In this document: one piece after another, positions 1-9,975 of the stretch
Layout of the letters: every line of letters starts with the position of its first letter
How positions within the stretch are numbered: position 1 is the stretch's first letter
Assembly: GCA_036346375.1 (NCBI GenBank)
Contig: CM070515.1
Span: 17,010,423 to 17,074,422 of the forward strand
Reading direction: 5' to 3'
DNA: 64,000 bases
DNA from: Guadua angustifolia
Lineage: Eukaryota > Streptophyta > Magnoliopsida > Poales > Poaceae
Position numbers and translations under genes: made by a program
The notes under the pieces: model-generated
Told to the model about the DNA's origin: nothing
What the model saw: only the letters and a program-made list of their open reading frames with translations
The model's database searches: none

Positions 1-437
1 GATAGGATCCCTCAGCGTCCTCCGCAACACTCGAAACCTGATGCTGAGCTTCTCGACGGTCCTCGACAGCACTCCAACGGCCGCCACCACGCCCCTCACG
101 CTCTCCTCCACCTTCTCGACCCTCCCCACCAAATCTACACCCCCGGCCGCCGCTGCCCCGCCGCCGCCCACCCACCGGCAAAGACGCCCCCATTGCCTCC
201 GCCGGATCAGGGCCCCGATCGCCAGCGCGCCCACCAAGACAACGTACTGCAATACGAACAACTTCCCGCTCGCTAGCGCGGCAAGCGGCCCGGCGCTCGG
301 CGTCGGGAAGACGAGGCGGATGGCGCAAACCGCCGAGCAGATGGCGGGCGGCGCGAGGCAGAGCAGCTCCGCAGCCGACAGGAACGCGTCTAGGGCGGAG
401 CCGGACGGCGCGGCGGCGCCTCCGCGGACGGGCTCGC
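1..437 (-). CDS. Partial gene: unrecognised membrane-anchored protein, exon running off the left edge
   Basis: The minus strand stays open from a good 3' splice site (pyrimidine-rich tract ending CGCATTTCGCAG, exon starting at 437) to the window edge, about 145 codons. The peptide has an Ala/Leu-rich hydrophobic stretch (ALDAFLSAAELLCLAPPAIC), a second one (LFVLQYVVLVGALAIGALI), then a basic patch and a charged, probably helical segment beginning VEKVEESVRGVVAAVGVLS. That layout suggests two membrane segments followed by a coiled coil. An in-frame TAA lies just upstream of the splice site and the exon has no Met, so the start codon must be in an upstream exon to the right that I could not place. 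I do not recognise the family. The GC-rich codon use fits a real grass 5' exon. Confidence 0.5.
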
Positions 438-931
438 CTGCGAAATGCGAAAAAGTTTAGCTCGAACTGAGGTGGGTCCCGTGACTCTCTCGGAGTGAGC
501 CGCTGGTGTGTGGGTGGGTTACCGGACGCGTAGGCGCGAGCGTGAAGCGGCGGAGGCCATCGGGGTATGGGAGCCGGCGAGAGCAGAGGCGGAGGAGGGC
601 AAGGGAGGCGGAGGCGGAGGTGGGAGCCGCGCGGCAAGGCGCGAAGCGCGCGAGGGGGGTGGGATGCGGCAGCGGCATCAGCATTAATGGGTGGGTGAGT
701 TTGGGGAGGTCGTGGACGAGGCTAGGAGCCTAGGAGAGAACTGAGCAGAGCGCCGACCTGGGAAATTGGGCCTTTCCAGGCCGGCAAGGCAAGTGTCCGA
801 TGGGCTGTAGGGCTACCACTGTATCGTGATGTTACGGTCCAGCCACCGTGTCACCTGATCGCAGTGTTTTAATGCTTTTCCTTTTAATATAAATTGTACA
901 AATCTTAAATCAAACGAAAGAGTAAATTTAG
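438..931. other. GC-rich flank of the left-edge gene
   Basis: GC-rich with GGCGGAGG-type repeats up to about 740, then a drop to AT-rich sequence. This fits the 5' exon/UTR and promoter of the minus-strand gene at 1-437. A minus-strand open frame at 457-684 has no recognisable content and ends in TAA before the splice site. I place no exon here. Confidence 0.35.
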
Positions 932-1330
932 AGCCTATTTGGGAGAGCTGCGACTGGATTGAAAAACTACTTTTGATTTGCTGGGCTACAAAATAGCTAT
1001 AGTTGGCGGTTGTGGCTTTTCTTGTTATGCTGTTTGGCAAACTGACTGTTATTAATGTAGCTTTTGGGGGCCAACCGAGCGGGAAAGCAGTAACGAGCGA
1101 AATACAGCGGCATCCGAGTGGGGAGGTGACATGGAGGCGGAGTGGCGGAGGTCGAGAAGGCAGAGCGACCGAGGTAGGAGGTGGACAAACGAAGCCACAG
1201 CTGAAAAGTTCCTCCCCAGCAGCTGCAGCTTTTAAGGGTGCTTCTACTATGGTTTAACTTACCAGCTGCTTTACAACCATATTGTTTGAGAGAGCTTTTG
1301 GTCCAAAACTGAAGCATCCCTAAATAGACC
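932..1330. mobile_element. MITE-like element (hAT-like, AGAGCCTATTTGGG termini)
   Basis: It begins AGAGCCTATTTGGGAGAGCTG and ends with the inverted counterpart CCCTAAATAGACCCT. The interior is rich in AGCTGC/GCAGCT and CTTTT/AAAAG matches in inverse order. The same terminal motif (TGTTTGGGAGAGCTGTAG) recurs in the MITE at 52697, so this is a dispersed family. It has no coding capacity. The exact ends and target duplication were not confirmed. Confidence 0.5.
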
Positions 1331-2030
1331 CTTATACTCTAGTATTTGTACAACTGTAAAAAGAAAAAAGAAAAATATAAAAGCGTCTCTTTTTTTTTTT
1401 AACAGAGGAGAGAAAATGAACTGAGCACACAAGTAGAACAGGGGGAAAAAGCGCTCGGTAACGCCCATTTCCTAGCCGTGTCGGGCTCCCTTTCTTTCTT
1501 TTCTTTCCTGGGTCAACACGATGGTGCCCAATGCTACTGAACCTTTTGATTCCCACGAAACAAAATCTGCCCAACACCGACATAGCTGACATAGGTGAGA
1601 AACTGAGAACGATGAGCTTTACAAGTGCAGATCAACAGCTCGCTCGCATGGTGTTGTTACATCATCCAAACAGCACTGAGATAGCAATGTTGCCTTCATT
1701 GCCATGGTCTCGTGGACAAACAGGTTCGTCAAGCATACCAAGGACGGTAAGCCAATGCTGAGGCTGCTGAGCGTTACAGTATGACCTCACATCATGTTCA
1801 GAGCTATATATCGCCATCTGAAGAATGGCCACGAGCCCACGACACAACATGGCGGCCTGATGGAAGACTCGGGTGATTATGTTGCAAGATGGCTCGCCAG
1901 AATAATCGAAGTAGGAACCCCGTGAAGATTGGAGATAAACTGGACCAAGCTACAAAAGTGAATCGAATGACAGATAGACCGAATTAGGGGCACCTTCCGG
2001 CTAATCAAAATAACTTTGAGATTCCTCCAG
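1331..2030. other. Intergenic DNA, no gene seen
   Basis: Mixed composition with poly-T and poly-A runs near 1360-1400 and 1490-1510. Short open frames (for example 1531-1761 plus) have no recognisable motif. The right end may be the degraded upstream part of the LINE that follows. Confidence 0.3.
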
Positions 2031-3112
2031 GCTTTTGGAGTACCATGAAGGCACACGCCTCTTTTTCGGGTTTGCAAAAATATAGGAAGGGAGTTGTTGA
2101 ATGGCACTAAGGTGTTCTTTTGTTTATGAGTATTTTTTTAATGTACAATATCCTCAACTTTTAATATTGTTAAAAAAATATGCCATGGTAACTGAAATAA
2201 TGTCCACTGTTTTCACTCAACGTGTCTTTTCATAGAGCTATTACGGGATATAATTTATTGGCTTGGTAAGAGTTTATTGTAAATGTTGTTGCTTTACAAT
2301 TATCACTAGAAAGGGATACTTTTCGCTGGCATTTTCATCAGAATGGATAGTTTTTTGTTCAATCAATGTATACACTTTTAATGCATCAAAATGTCCCAGT
2401 TACAAATAGACAATTATGGAAGCTTAAGGTGCTACTAAAAATAAAAAAAATTCTATAGTACTTACATCGTGGTGTGATATTGATAAAAGATAACCTATCA
2501 AAAAAATTAGAATGGTAGCAAACAATGTTGTTTTTGTAACAATGAGGAAACTATACAACATTTCTTTTCTGACTGCCATTCCGCACGTTTGGCATGGCGT
2601 GTTATATAAGCATCTTTTAATCTATCATCTCCTAGTTGCATAACTAATATGTCTGGGAATTAGCTATTTGAATTGGAAAAGATTTGAGGGCTCATATTTT
2701 GGTGGGGGCTGCTGTTTTGTGTTGGTCGATTTGGCTATATCGTAATGATATGATTTTTAAGAACATAAAAATTCTCTTTCATTGCAGGTTATCTACATTT
2801 GCACCAAATGGCTGCGATCGTGGTTTGTGTTGCAGCCTCAAGAAGCAAGGGAAGTGGTGTTATCGGCATGCAAATTGTTGGAGTTTGTGCTCCAGGAAAT
2901 CTTTATTAGCCATGGATGGCGATTCAGTCATAGATCGTGTGTGGGTTAAACCTTTATGTTTTTTTCTCTGTTTTGGTTTGTTCAAACTCTTTGATAGAGA
3001 GCTCTTGTGATAGGTTTTTGCTGGAACTTGTAATAAATGTTTGGCTATGTGCATCTTACGATGCAGAGGCCGGGAGATGTAATCTTTCATTATCTAAAAA
3101 AAATAGATGTTG
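2030..3112 (+). mobile_element. Decayed non-LTR retrotransposon (LINE) fragment, 3' end with zf-RVT domain
   Basis: Conceptual translation in changing frames gives the typical tail of grass LINE ORF2 proteins. A GFWS..MK segment lies near 2035. A segment reading LWKLKVLLKIK lies near 2415-2440, followed by a segment starting LIKDNLSKK. A zinc-binding-like block FVTMRKLYNI follows, and then LVGAAVLCWSIWLYRNDMIF at about 2700-2760. These are hallmarks of the reverse transcriptase zinc-binding domain found at the C-terminus of plant L1-like elements. Many stops and frameshifts make it non-functional. A short A-rich run at 3098-3106 may mark the 3' tail. Confidence 0.7.
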
Positions 3113-3810
3113 GCGTTTTTTTGGGCAATTAAATTTTTTTATCTATTAGATATTACTTTGTGATTCACCTTGTGATTTACCATTTTGACTTCGTGATCCA
3201 TGTTTTTGTTTGTTGTGTTCCTCTTTTTTTACAAATTGTCACGTTATTTTTACATAATTTAATTTGTGTAGAACTAGCATATAATTGATGTAAAAAGGCC
3301 ATGTAGAAAAATAATAATGTTTTTACAAATTGCCACATCATTTTTATATAATTTCATTTGTCTAAAATTAGTATAAAATTGATCCAATATTAAAAAATCG
3401 AGTATTTTTTGGAAAAAAAATAGTACTTAAATAGAAGGAGAAGAGGCAAATTGATTTCATACTTTAGATTTAGATTAGAAGACTCAAAATTTAAGTTCTA
3501 TTTAGTAAGAAAATAGTTAGAATGTCCCTTGACAATATGGGCAGACGACCAAATCCCAGCACTCCTAGCTGTCATCGGTAAGGTATACTTCACAGCGTTT
3601 TGTAAGTTCTGAAGTTGTTGATTACGTTTATGATTATCACTACACTAGTTCTAGCATGAACCTTTGCAGAATATTTTTTATTTTTTTTTAAAATTACTAC
3701 AGTGATTTCAAGTTTTTTTTTACGAGGTTTGGGTTAGTTTCGCCGAAATTTTGGGTTTTTTGGACTGAAATCATCACAAAGTCAACTGGTTTTCATCTTT
3801 GTAGGACATG
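3113..3810. other. AT-rich intergenic DNA
   Basis: Strongly AT-rich. It holds an imperfect repeat of TTTTTACAAATTG(T/C)CACxT..ATTTTTA(C/T)ATAATTT (near 3226 and 3318), suggesting an old local duplication. Around 3700-3810 there is a diverged upstream relative of the 230-bp repeat that follows. No gene seen. Confidence 0.35.
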
Positions 3811-4270
3811 ATTTAGCATCACATTTTTTGCGGCGAATTGTAATGCCTTTTCTGAGGAAAACATGTGAACATTTTACAAAAAAATTATAAATACAAATTA
3901 TGTAACCCTAAACCCTAACTTAGATTTTGAGATTTTTCGGCGAGATTTCGGTATATCTTGGTGATATTTCAGGTTTTGTTGACCAATATGATTACAAATT
4001 CGATAAATTTTCATGTTTGTAGGACCAAATTTGGCACATAATTTAGCATCACATTTTTTGCGGCGAATTGTAATGCCTTTTGAGGAAAACATGTGAACAT
4101 TTTACAAAAAAATTATAAATACAAATTATGTAACCCTAAACCCTAACTTAGATTTTGAGATTTTTCGGCGAGATTTCGGTATATCTTGGTGAGATTTCAG
4201 GTTTTTTTGACCAATATGATTACAAATTCGATAAATTTTCATGTTTGTAGGACCAAATTTGGCACCAAAT
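3811..4270. repeat. Tandem duplication, two copies of a 230-bp unit
   Basis: The block starting ATTTAGCATCACATTTTTTG at 3811 recurs at 4041 with only a few changes, a period of 230 bp. Each copy contains AACCCTAAACCCTAAC and a CGGCGAGATTTCGG motif. A third, more diverged copy appears to precede the first. The unit has no coding potential and looks like a fragment of a larger dispersed repeat. Confidence 0.8.
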
Positions 4271-4379
4271 GTAAAAAATAAACTTTATTTGTCACTAAAC
4301 CGGCTACAGCCGCTGAAGAAACTATAGGAAAAATCCATGTAATAACAAAAATGGTATGTGAACATCCAGATGGTAGTAA

Positions 4380-4680
4380 AGTGTCCATTTGATAGTAAAA
4401 TATAGGTGAGGTGCAAGTCATTGTAAAATTGGTGTCAGCTCTAAGTCATAGTAAAGATAGCATATTAGTAAAGATCACTTTCACATGTGATAGTAAAATA
4501 GGAGTACTTATGTGGTAGTAAAGTGAGCGTCCATGTGATAGTAAAATGGGAGGGTGCATAGTTGATAGTAAATAAAAGGGCGTCCAATTGATAGTAAAAT
4601 ATGGCTAGGGAATTAATAGGGCATTGAGTTGATAGTATAGATGGTGCCGAGTTGATAGTAAAATAAGAGAGCATTGGAGA
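4380..4680. repeat. Degenerate minisatellite of TGATAGTAAA units
   Basis: The 10-mer TGATAGTAAA or a close variant occurs about nine times at uneven spacing of roughly 22-45 bp (for example near 4393, 4484, 4512, 4538, 4563, 4590, 4632 and 4655). It is separated by short AT-rich or GGGxGTCCA spacers. The spacing is irregular, so this is an old array, not a clean satellite. Confidence 0.65.
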
Positions 4681-5390
4681 CAATATCGGGTTACATAGCG
4701 GCCCGAAATACTGCTGAAATTTCTAAATTTGGGGTATTTTATGTGTAAATACTTAGTATTTTACATACAAATAGATAGAATATGTAGATAAATGTTTGCA
4801 TAATTTTTTCATATTTTTTCCAAATTTTTCTAGTCTCGGAAGACCATTTAGTGAGGGGGGGTTAAAAAGGCCTAAAATTTTTTTGCCGACTCTCAAAATA
4901 CCGGATTTAAAATTTAATTTTTGAATTTTGATTAGATTTCGGATTTCAACCCGCTCCGAGGTCCGAACACGAAATTTGGATACTTGAGTTCTAGAGGCAA
5001 GCAACAAGGCTTCCTCACAACCACAAGTTCACCTAAAGAAAGGCCTTCCTATTGGAAAGGAAGATCAACGTTTCATCAGAACACGGGTAGAACTTCAGTT
5101 CTGTAGCCCGTCCTGTTACAGGATTTACAGGATCGCTAGTCAACTAGTGGCCTAGTAGTACTATCACTTACTGTCCAGTACTTACCGCGAAATTGCCCTT
5201 CTCTGAAGTGTTGAGATCACGTACTCACTTCCCAGAATCCCAGTTCTCACGGTGCAGAAGCAAAACATCTGTGCACTAGAGAAGCAAAAAACATCTGTGC
5301 ACTAGAGAAGCAAACACAGAGCAAAATTGCAACAGAAACACAGATGTTCAAGATTAGCAACTACATTAATCTTCACCATCCAAACACATT
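4681..5390. other. Intergenic DNA downstream of the trihelix gene
   Basis: AT-rich to about 5030 with an F/K-rich non-coding look, probably repeat-derived. From 5260 to 5330 there is a short direct repeat of CATCTGTGCACTAGAGAAGC (two copies, 27-28 bp apart). The segment nearest 5640 is probably the 3' UTR and terminator region of the minus-strand trihelix gene. Confidence 0.35.
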
Positions 5391-5397
5391 ACCATAA

Positions 5398-5490
5398 CGG
5401 AGTGCATACTGCATAGCATAAGAGAACCACAACGGAGTGCATACTGCATAGCATAAGAGAACCACAACGGAGTGCATACTGCATAGCATA
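5398..5490. repeat. Tandem repeat, 35-bp unit, about 2.7 copies
   Basis: CGGAGTGCATACTGCATAGC starts at 5398, 5433 and 5468, a period of exactly 35 bp. The first two copies are identical and the third diverges after GCATAAC. It lies about 150 bp beyond the stop codon of the minus-strand trihelix gene, so it may be transcribed in that gene's 3' UTR. Confidence 0.9.
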
Positions 5491-5644
5491 ACAGAGACTT
5501 GTCAAATAGCTACTGCTGCAGATCAGTACATACTAAATACATCCTTAGCAGAGGAGGAAGACTAGAAATTCTCCCCTCACCATCAGATCACCAAATTGAG
5601 CAGCTGCAACCAGCTATAGGAGTGCCCCAACAATTGCTAGCTTG

Positions 5645-6553
5645 CTACACACCCTCTCCACTGCTGCCATGGTCCCTCCTGGCCTTCTTCGCCGGCGCCA
5701 GTGCGGCGGAGGCGGCAGCGAGAGTCTCACGAATCTGGCGCTGGGCATCCAAGAGCATCTTGTTGTGGCGGGCCTCCGTCTCCTTGCACTCCCGCTCAAT
5801 CTCCCATTGCACCTCCATACACCGCTTCTCCAGCCGCACGATCCCCTCGCCGAAGTCCCTCAGCACCGCTGAGAACTGAGAGTTGACTCCCCCACCACCG
5901 GAGCGGCGAACCGGAGCCTCCTCTTCTTGCTCCCTGTCCGCCACGGCTTTGGACCGGAACGCCTCGTAGGCGACCCTCTTGCGCGGAGGCGCGGTGGATA
6001 GCATCACAGCAGGCGGCGGCTGCAGCGGTCGATGGCGAGGAGCGAAGCCACCGCCGCCGGATTCCCGGAGGAGACCATTGATGCTCCTGGTGTTGTTCCG
6101 GGGTAGGAACTCCTCCTCCTCCTCCTCCTCATCCTCATCATCGTCGTCGTCGTCATCTTCCTCCTCGTCGTCGGAGGCGGCGGCGGCGGGCGGGGAGACG
6201 GCGGGGGGTGGGAAGGCGGAGACAGGGAGGGGCCCGCGCTCGAGGCGCTCCATGCGGCGGAAGTATGGCCAGAGCGAGGTGACGGGGCGGGCGCTCTCGG
6301 TACGGTAGCGCTTGCGGAGCTTCTCGACCTTGTGTCGGCACTGGGTCCCCGTCTTGCCTTGCGCGGCGCCGGCGCAGCGCGCAGAGACCTCGCCAGCCAC
6401 GTCCTCCCACTGCTGCGCCTTGAGCTGCCCGCGTCGCAGCTTCGTCCAGCGCTCCTCGTAGGCGTCGATGAGGTGCACGGTCTCCATGTGCGACCAGGGC
6501 TGCCCCGGCGCGCTCTTCTTCGCGGCGGCGGCGGCCTCCTGCGCCGCGGCCAT
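5645..6553 (-). CDS. Trihelix (GT-type, SIP1/ASIL-like) transcription factor
   Basis: Intronless 302-residue protein starting at the first ATG of the frame (6553). An Ala-rich leader is followed by a trihelix DNA-binding domain at about residues 19-102. Its markers are the conserved Trp in PWSHMETVHLIDAYEERW, the second in QQWEDVA, the KTGTQCRHKVEKLRKRYR helix and the final SLWPYF. Residues about 127-150 are an almost pure Asp/Glu tract. A Pro/Gly-rich linker follows, and then a C-terminal coiled coil (about 235-285, RLEKRCMEVQWEIERE and onward) that probably mediates dimerisation. In this family the N-terminal domain binds GT-type or related promoter elements in the nucleus and often represses transcription; the target here is unknown. 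Length and domain order match the plant SIP1/ASIL group. The GC-rich coding sequence appears intact. Confidence 0.9.
   Translation of the reverse strand: MAAAQEAAAAAKKSAPGQPWSHMETVHLIDAYEERWTKLRRGQLKAQQWEDVAGEVSARCAGAAQGKTGTQCRHKVEKLRKRYRTESARPVTSLWPYFRRMERLERGPLPVSAFPPPAVSPPAAAASDDEEEDDDDDDDEDEEEEEEEFLPRNNTRSINGLLRESGGGGFAPRHRPLQPPPAVMLSTAPPRKRVAYEAFRSKAVADREQEEEAPVRRSGGGGVNSQFSAVLRDFGEGIVRLEKRCMEVQWEIERECKETEARHNKMLLDAQRQIRETLAAASAALAPAKKARRDHGSSGEGV
6112..6178. repeat. Coding trinucleotide repeat (CTC/ATC/GTC)n
   Basis: On the plus strand this is a run of CTC units, then ATC and GTC units. On the coding minus strand it gives GAG/GAT/GAC and encodes the Asp/Glu tract of the trihelix protein. 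Such runs vary in length by slippage without breaking the frame. Confidence 0.85.
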
Positions 6554-7325
6554 CGTCCCCTGCAGTCAGTAACGGCAGCAGCAGTTCAGATCTAGATCTG
6601 GGACGAGGCGAGGAGCGAGGACTAATTGGGTGGGAATAAATGGAGAGGCGGCGGCGGCGGTGGTGGAGGCGGATTCGGTTGGGGGATAAGGTGAGGAGGC
6701 GAGGGTATGGGTGGAGGGAGTGGTGGTGGGGGCCGCAGGCGGGCGGGCGGGCGGGCGGTGCCGTGGTGGTGGTGGGTCACGTGGACGCGCGGGCTCGGCG
6801 TGCTGGATAGAAGGCGGTGGCTGCCGCGCCCGCGCCCTAGGGGCGGCCGCGCGCGGCCAGCCCACCACCCGCGTGGTCCCGTGCGCCGCTCCGCCCGTGC
6901 CGCGCCCTGTGCTGTCGCGTCGCGGCTCAGTCACCGGTGGAGCCGGCTTTGCCGGGTCCCGGCTGGCAGCGCCGGGGGGAGGGGAGCGGCTCGGTGGTTC
7001 GGGGCTGACTGCGGGGAAGTCGTCCGCGGCACGCAACTCGTCGCGGAGAGGCTGGGGCGGGCGCGCCGTAGGTGCGTGCGATGGCACGTTGGCTAGGCTG
7101 CGGTGACTGGTGGAGCGGTGGCCGGGGTTGGCGCCGCACGCGGTTTGGCCTCGCGTGCGCGGTGGCCAAGCGGACCAGGAGGACTCCGGAGCGTGGAGTC
7201 CGGTCCGTGCCTCCGTGGGGCGCGTACCTGGTGGTGCGGCGGGTTTGGTCAGGTCATGTAGTGTTTGTATGGTTTGATTTGGTATGATCGATGGGCAGCG
7301 GCCAGCGGCTACGCAGGATAACAAC
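6554..7325 (-). promoter_or_regulatory. GC-rich promoter and 5' UTR region of the trihelix gene
   Basis: A CpG-rich block with G-rich plus-strand runs such as GGGCGGGCGGGCGGGCGG (near 6741) lies directly upstream of the minus-strand start at 6553, then changes sharply to AT-rich DNA near 7330. This is the usual appearance of a grass 5' region. The long minus-strand open frame here (6566-7324) is Pro/Ala/Arg-rich with no domain, and I treat it as a composition artefact. No clear TATA box was found. Confidence 0.5.
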
Positions 7326-8187
7326 GGGGCGGGTGCTGCTGTAGATTCATTATTAAGTCCAGCGTCGCAAAACTATATCACAATATTATGTACAGTTCAA
7401 ATTGATATATAAATCTATGAGCAACAAAGTTAAATTGGCAAATTATTAAAGATAACATCTTAATAATGGATTGTATATTTCAAAAGCTCAAAAATATGTA
7501 CAAGTAGCAATCCGAAGAAGAAAATTAACTGGATTTGTAATGCACAAAATGCTATAAATGGTGAAAGGGTATCAAAAATGTGACGAGTAGAGTTGGTGCT
7601 TCAACCCCCTCCCGCCCCGGTAGATCTGCTACTGCAAATGGGAGAGGTTGGGAACGCAAGGGCTAGGGCTTTTTATCAGGTCTTCAGTGATCACCGGTTT
7701 TGAGTTTTTGGCTATGCTGAGCCAAAGTAAAATGTTATTACTGACTATACACAGACCGTAAAACATAAATTAAATTGTTCTTATCAGTTTTACCATATCA
7801 TGACACAGATTCAACTAAGCAAGTGTGTAAGTTTCAAATACACCACATGCGTTTTAATGACCATTAGCAAATACACCACATACATATTTTCCAATTTGTG
7901 CTTGAGCTAGAGTTTAACTTACCATCCAAGATCCTTTGTGGTAAAATAATAAAATATAGCTATCGCTTGCAGTCTTAGAAGTAAACTAGCAAAATGAGTG
8001 CTTTCAAACTACAAAAGAACATACTTGAAAAATTACTTGTTTGATAAATTTAGTTCTTCTTTCTTTTGTACAAACCTTGTATCTTAAACATTAGCACTAA
8101 AAAAAACTGAAGTCTTCTTTTGTGCTCTAAATTCTTATTATCTAAAGCTGATTGTTTGATTACTTTTTTTTATATAGTTATCCTTTT
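7326..8187. other. AT-rich intergenic DNA, no gene seen
   Basis: No open frame of note and no recognisable element. A short CCCTCCCGCCCCGG patch near 7606 is the only GC-rich point. Confidence 0.35.
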
Positions 8188-8430
8188 TAGAAAAGAAAAA
8201 GGGCCCCAAAACATTGTTCACTTGGGCTAGATCTGTGAATTCTCTGTTGCATGCATCGCCACCCACACTTTGCACAAACATGTTTGCATGATCTACACTT
8301 GTTCTGTTTAGGAAAAAAAAGGCACAAATACTGTCCACAATGGGCTAGATTGATGAATTCTATGTAGCACGCATCGTTACCCATGGTTTGCAAAAGATAT
8401 GTTTGCATGATCTATGCAGCACTCCTCTTT
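8188..8430. repeat. Diverged tandem duplication, about 120-bp unit
   Basis: Two adjacent copies share GGGCTAGATxTxTGAATTCT, then GCA(T/C)GCATCG and ATGTTTGCATGATCTA, at an offset of roughly 120 bp. They differ by substitutions and small indels. Non-coding. Confidence 0.7.
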
Positions 8431-9309
8431 ATATTGAGGCAAAATATAGATCCAAAACATAGAAGACAAAAATCAAAGCTAAGAATACAATATTACATTA
8501 TTTACTATGGTAATTGCTAAAAGAAGGGCATCCCTTTCATACCTTCGTTGATGGGACAAATTTCTTCCCAAAAGGCAACGACGGATGCAACGACGATGGG
8601 CAGCGATAGAGTGGCAAGGCAGCGACAACTTTTTCTTCCATGGGCGAAGGTGGTTGGCTGGTGGTGAGGGTAAGCAAGCGGGACGGAGATCGATTGCAAG
8701 GCATCGATGTTGGTCGATGGTAGAGAGAAGCTTGTGAGGGAAAGGAAGACAGATCTATAGATAAGTAGATAGGGAGTTGGCGGTGAAGTAAGGGAAGAGA
8801 GGAAACCCTAAAGAGGCATGGAAGCTCTTAATGACGCATAGCCCCTACTAGGCTAGAATTGGGCTAGTGCAAAAAGAGTGTCTGCACATGGCCTATGGGC
8901 TTGAGGACATCAAACTGAGTATTTTCCAAAAGAAGATGGGCACATATATAAAATAGAGGCATCAAATTTAGCTACAAGCCTCTTATCTAAGGGCCAAGAA
9001 TTTCACCCATACAACAAGAGCTACATTTTATGTGTGTATTTTTTTCTTGCAAACTGTGTTAAGGTTCATTATTTTTTATTTCACTTGTGACTTATGAAAT
9101 GACATGGTTGGCATTAGTTCAAAATCTCTCTTGGCTGATAGATTTGCCAATCACATAAAGTTATACCATTTCATGCTTCATGAAAAAGATCCCACTTTGT
9201 AGCTATTCTTATTTTTGGAAAAGCAATTTATACATGTACAGATGAAATAAATGGCATTTTAACAATGCAAAGAAAATGTTGAATTCAATATAGTTGAATT
9301 ATGATATTT
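8431..9309. other. Intergenic DNA, no gene seen
   Basis: A GC-richer stretch at 8520-8720 reads as a short minus-strand frame without recognisable content. The rest is AT-rich. I cannot assign a function. Confidence 0.3.
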
Positions 9310-9495
9310 TTAGAGCCTGTTTGGAGGCTTGAAGCCGGCTTCAGCTTCAGAAAAGCAAGAAGCCCCCTAAAACGGTCTAACTTTCAAAGAAGTTTATTGA
9401 AAATCCAAAGCTGACGTGTAGCTGAAAGCCAAAGCCACTTGAAATGTTCTTCTTAGACTTCAGCACAGAGGAGCTGGCAGCTCAAACAGAGGAGC
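9310..9495. mobile_element. MITE-like fragment (GCCTGTTTGGAGGC terminus)
   Basis: It starts TAGAGCCTGTTTGGAGGCTTG, with internal AGCTTCAGAAAAGCAAGAAG and a matching region ending CAGCTCAAACAGAGG. The terminal motif is shared with the MITEs at 932 and 52697. The right end looks truncated. Confidence 0.45.
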
Positions 9496-9975
9496 AACAC
9501 AAAGGGAGGAGACGGTTAGGGCAGTTGGGGCGCATGTGAGAAGGTGCCCATCGAAAAAGGAAAGCGTAAAATGGTGGGGGTTTTTGAAAAAGGAAGGATT
9601 TTAGGAAAATAGGAAAAAAGATTTTTAGTTAGCTGAAAATTGATTTGAAGTCAAGAAAAATGCATGGATATAGAAAAATATTGGGCCAATTTTTGATAAA
9701 TTTAGAAAAAAATTGGGAAGTATTTTGATGCTAAAAACTTTTGATATCTTTGAAAAATTTATGCTAAAACTTTGGGATGTGACACTGCCTGATGTCGCTG
9801 CCCTAATCCACCCATCCATTGCCATCCCCATTTTGCCTATCGCCTCATTTTGTTTGGATGCCGCCACCACATGCCAGTCATCGTGGAGTTGAAGTGCAAG
9901 GTCACCATCACTGTCTCTACTTTCCTCTGGCTCGATGTCACTTATCTTTTCTACCCTCTACAGCCTTGAAGTGGA
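9496..9975. other. Intergenic DNA, no gene seen
   Basis: AT-rich, then a mixed-composition stretch. A minus-strand frame at 9625-9870 is Ser/Phe/Ile-rich and looks non-coding. Confidence 0.3.

Noticed and set aside
3902..4150. A telomere or interstitial telomeric array.
   Set aside because: Only two telomere-type units per 230-bp copy, embedded in a longer repeat, with no extended array.
6566..7324. A 252-codon minus-strand open frame upstream of the trihelix gene.
   Set aside because: Pro/Ala/Arg/Thr-rich with no domain, in a CpG-rich promoter block where stop codons are rare in all frames.
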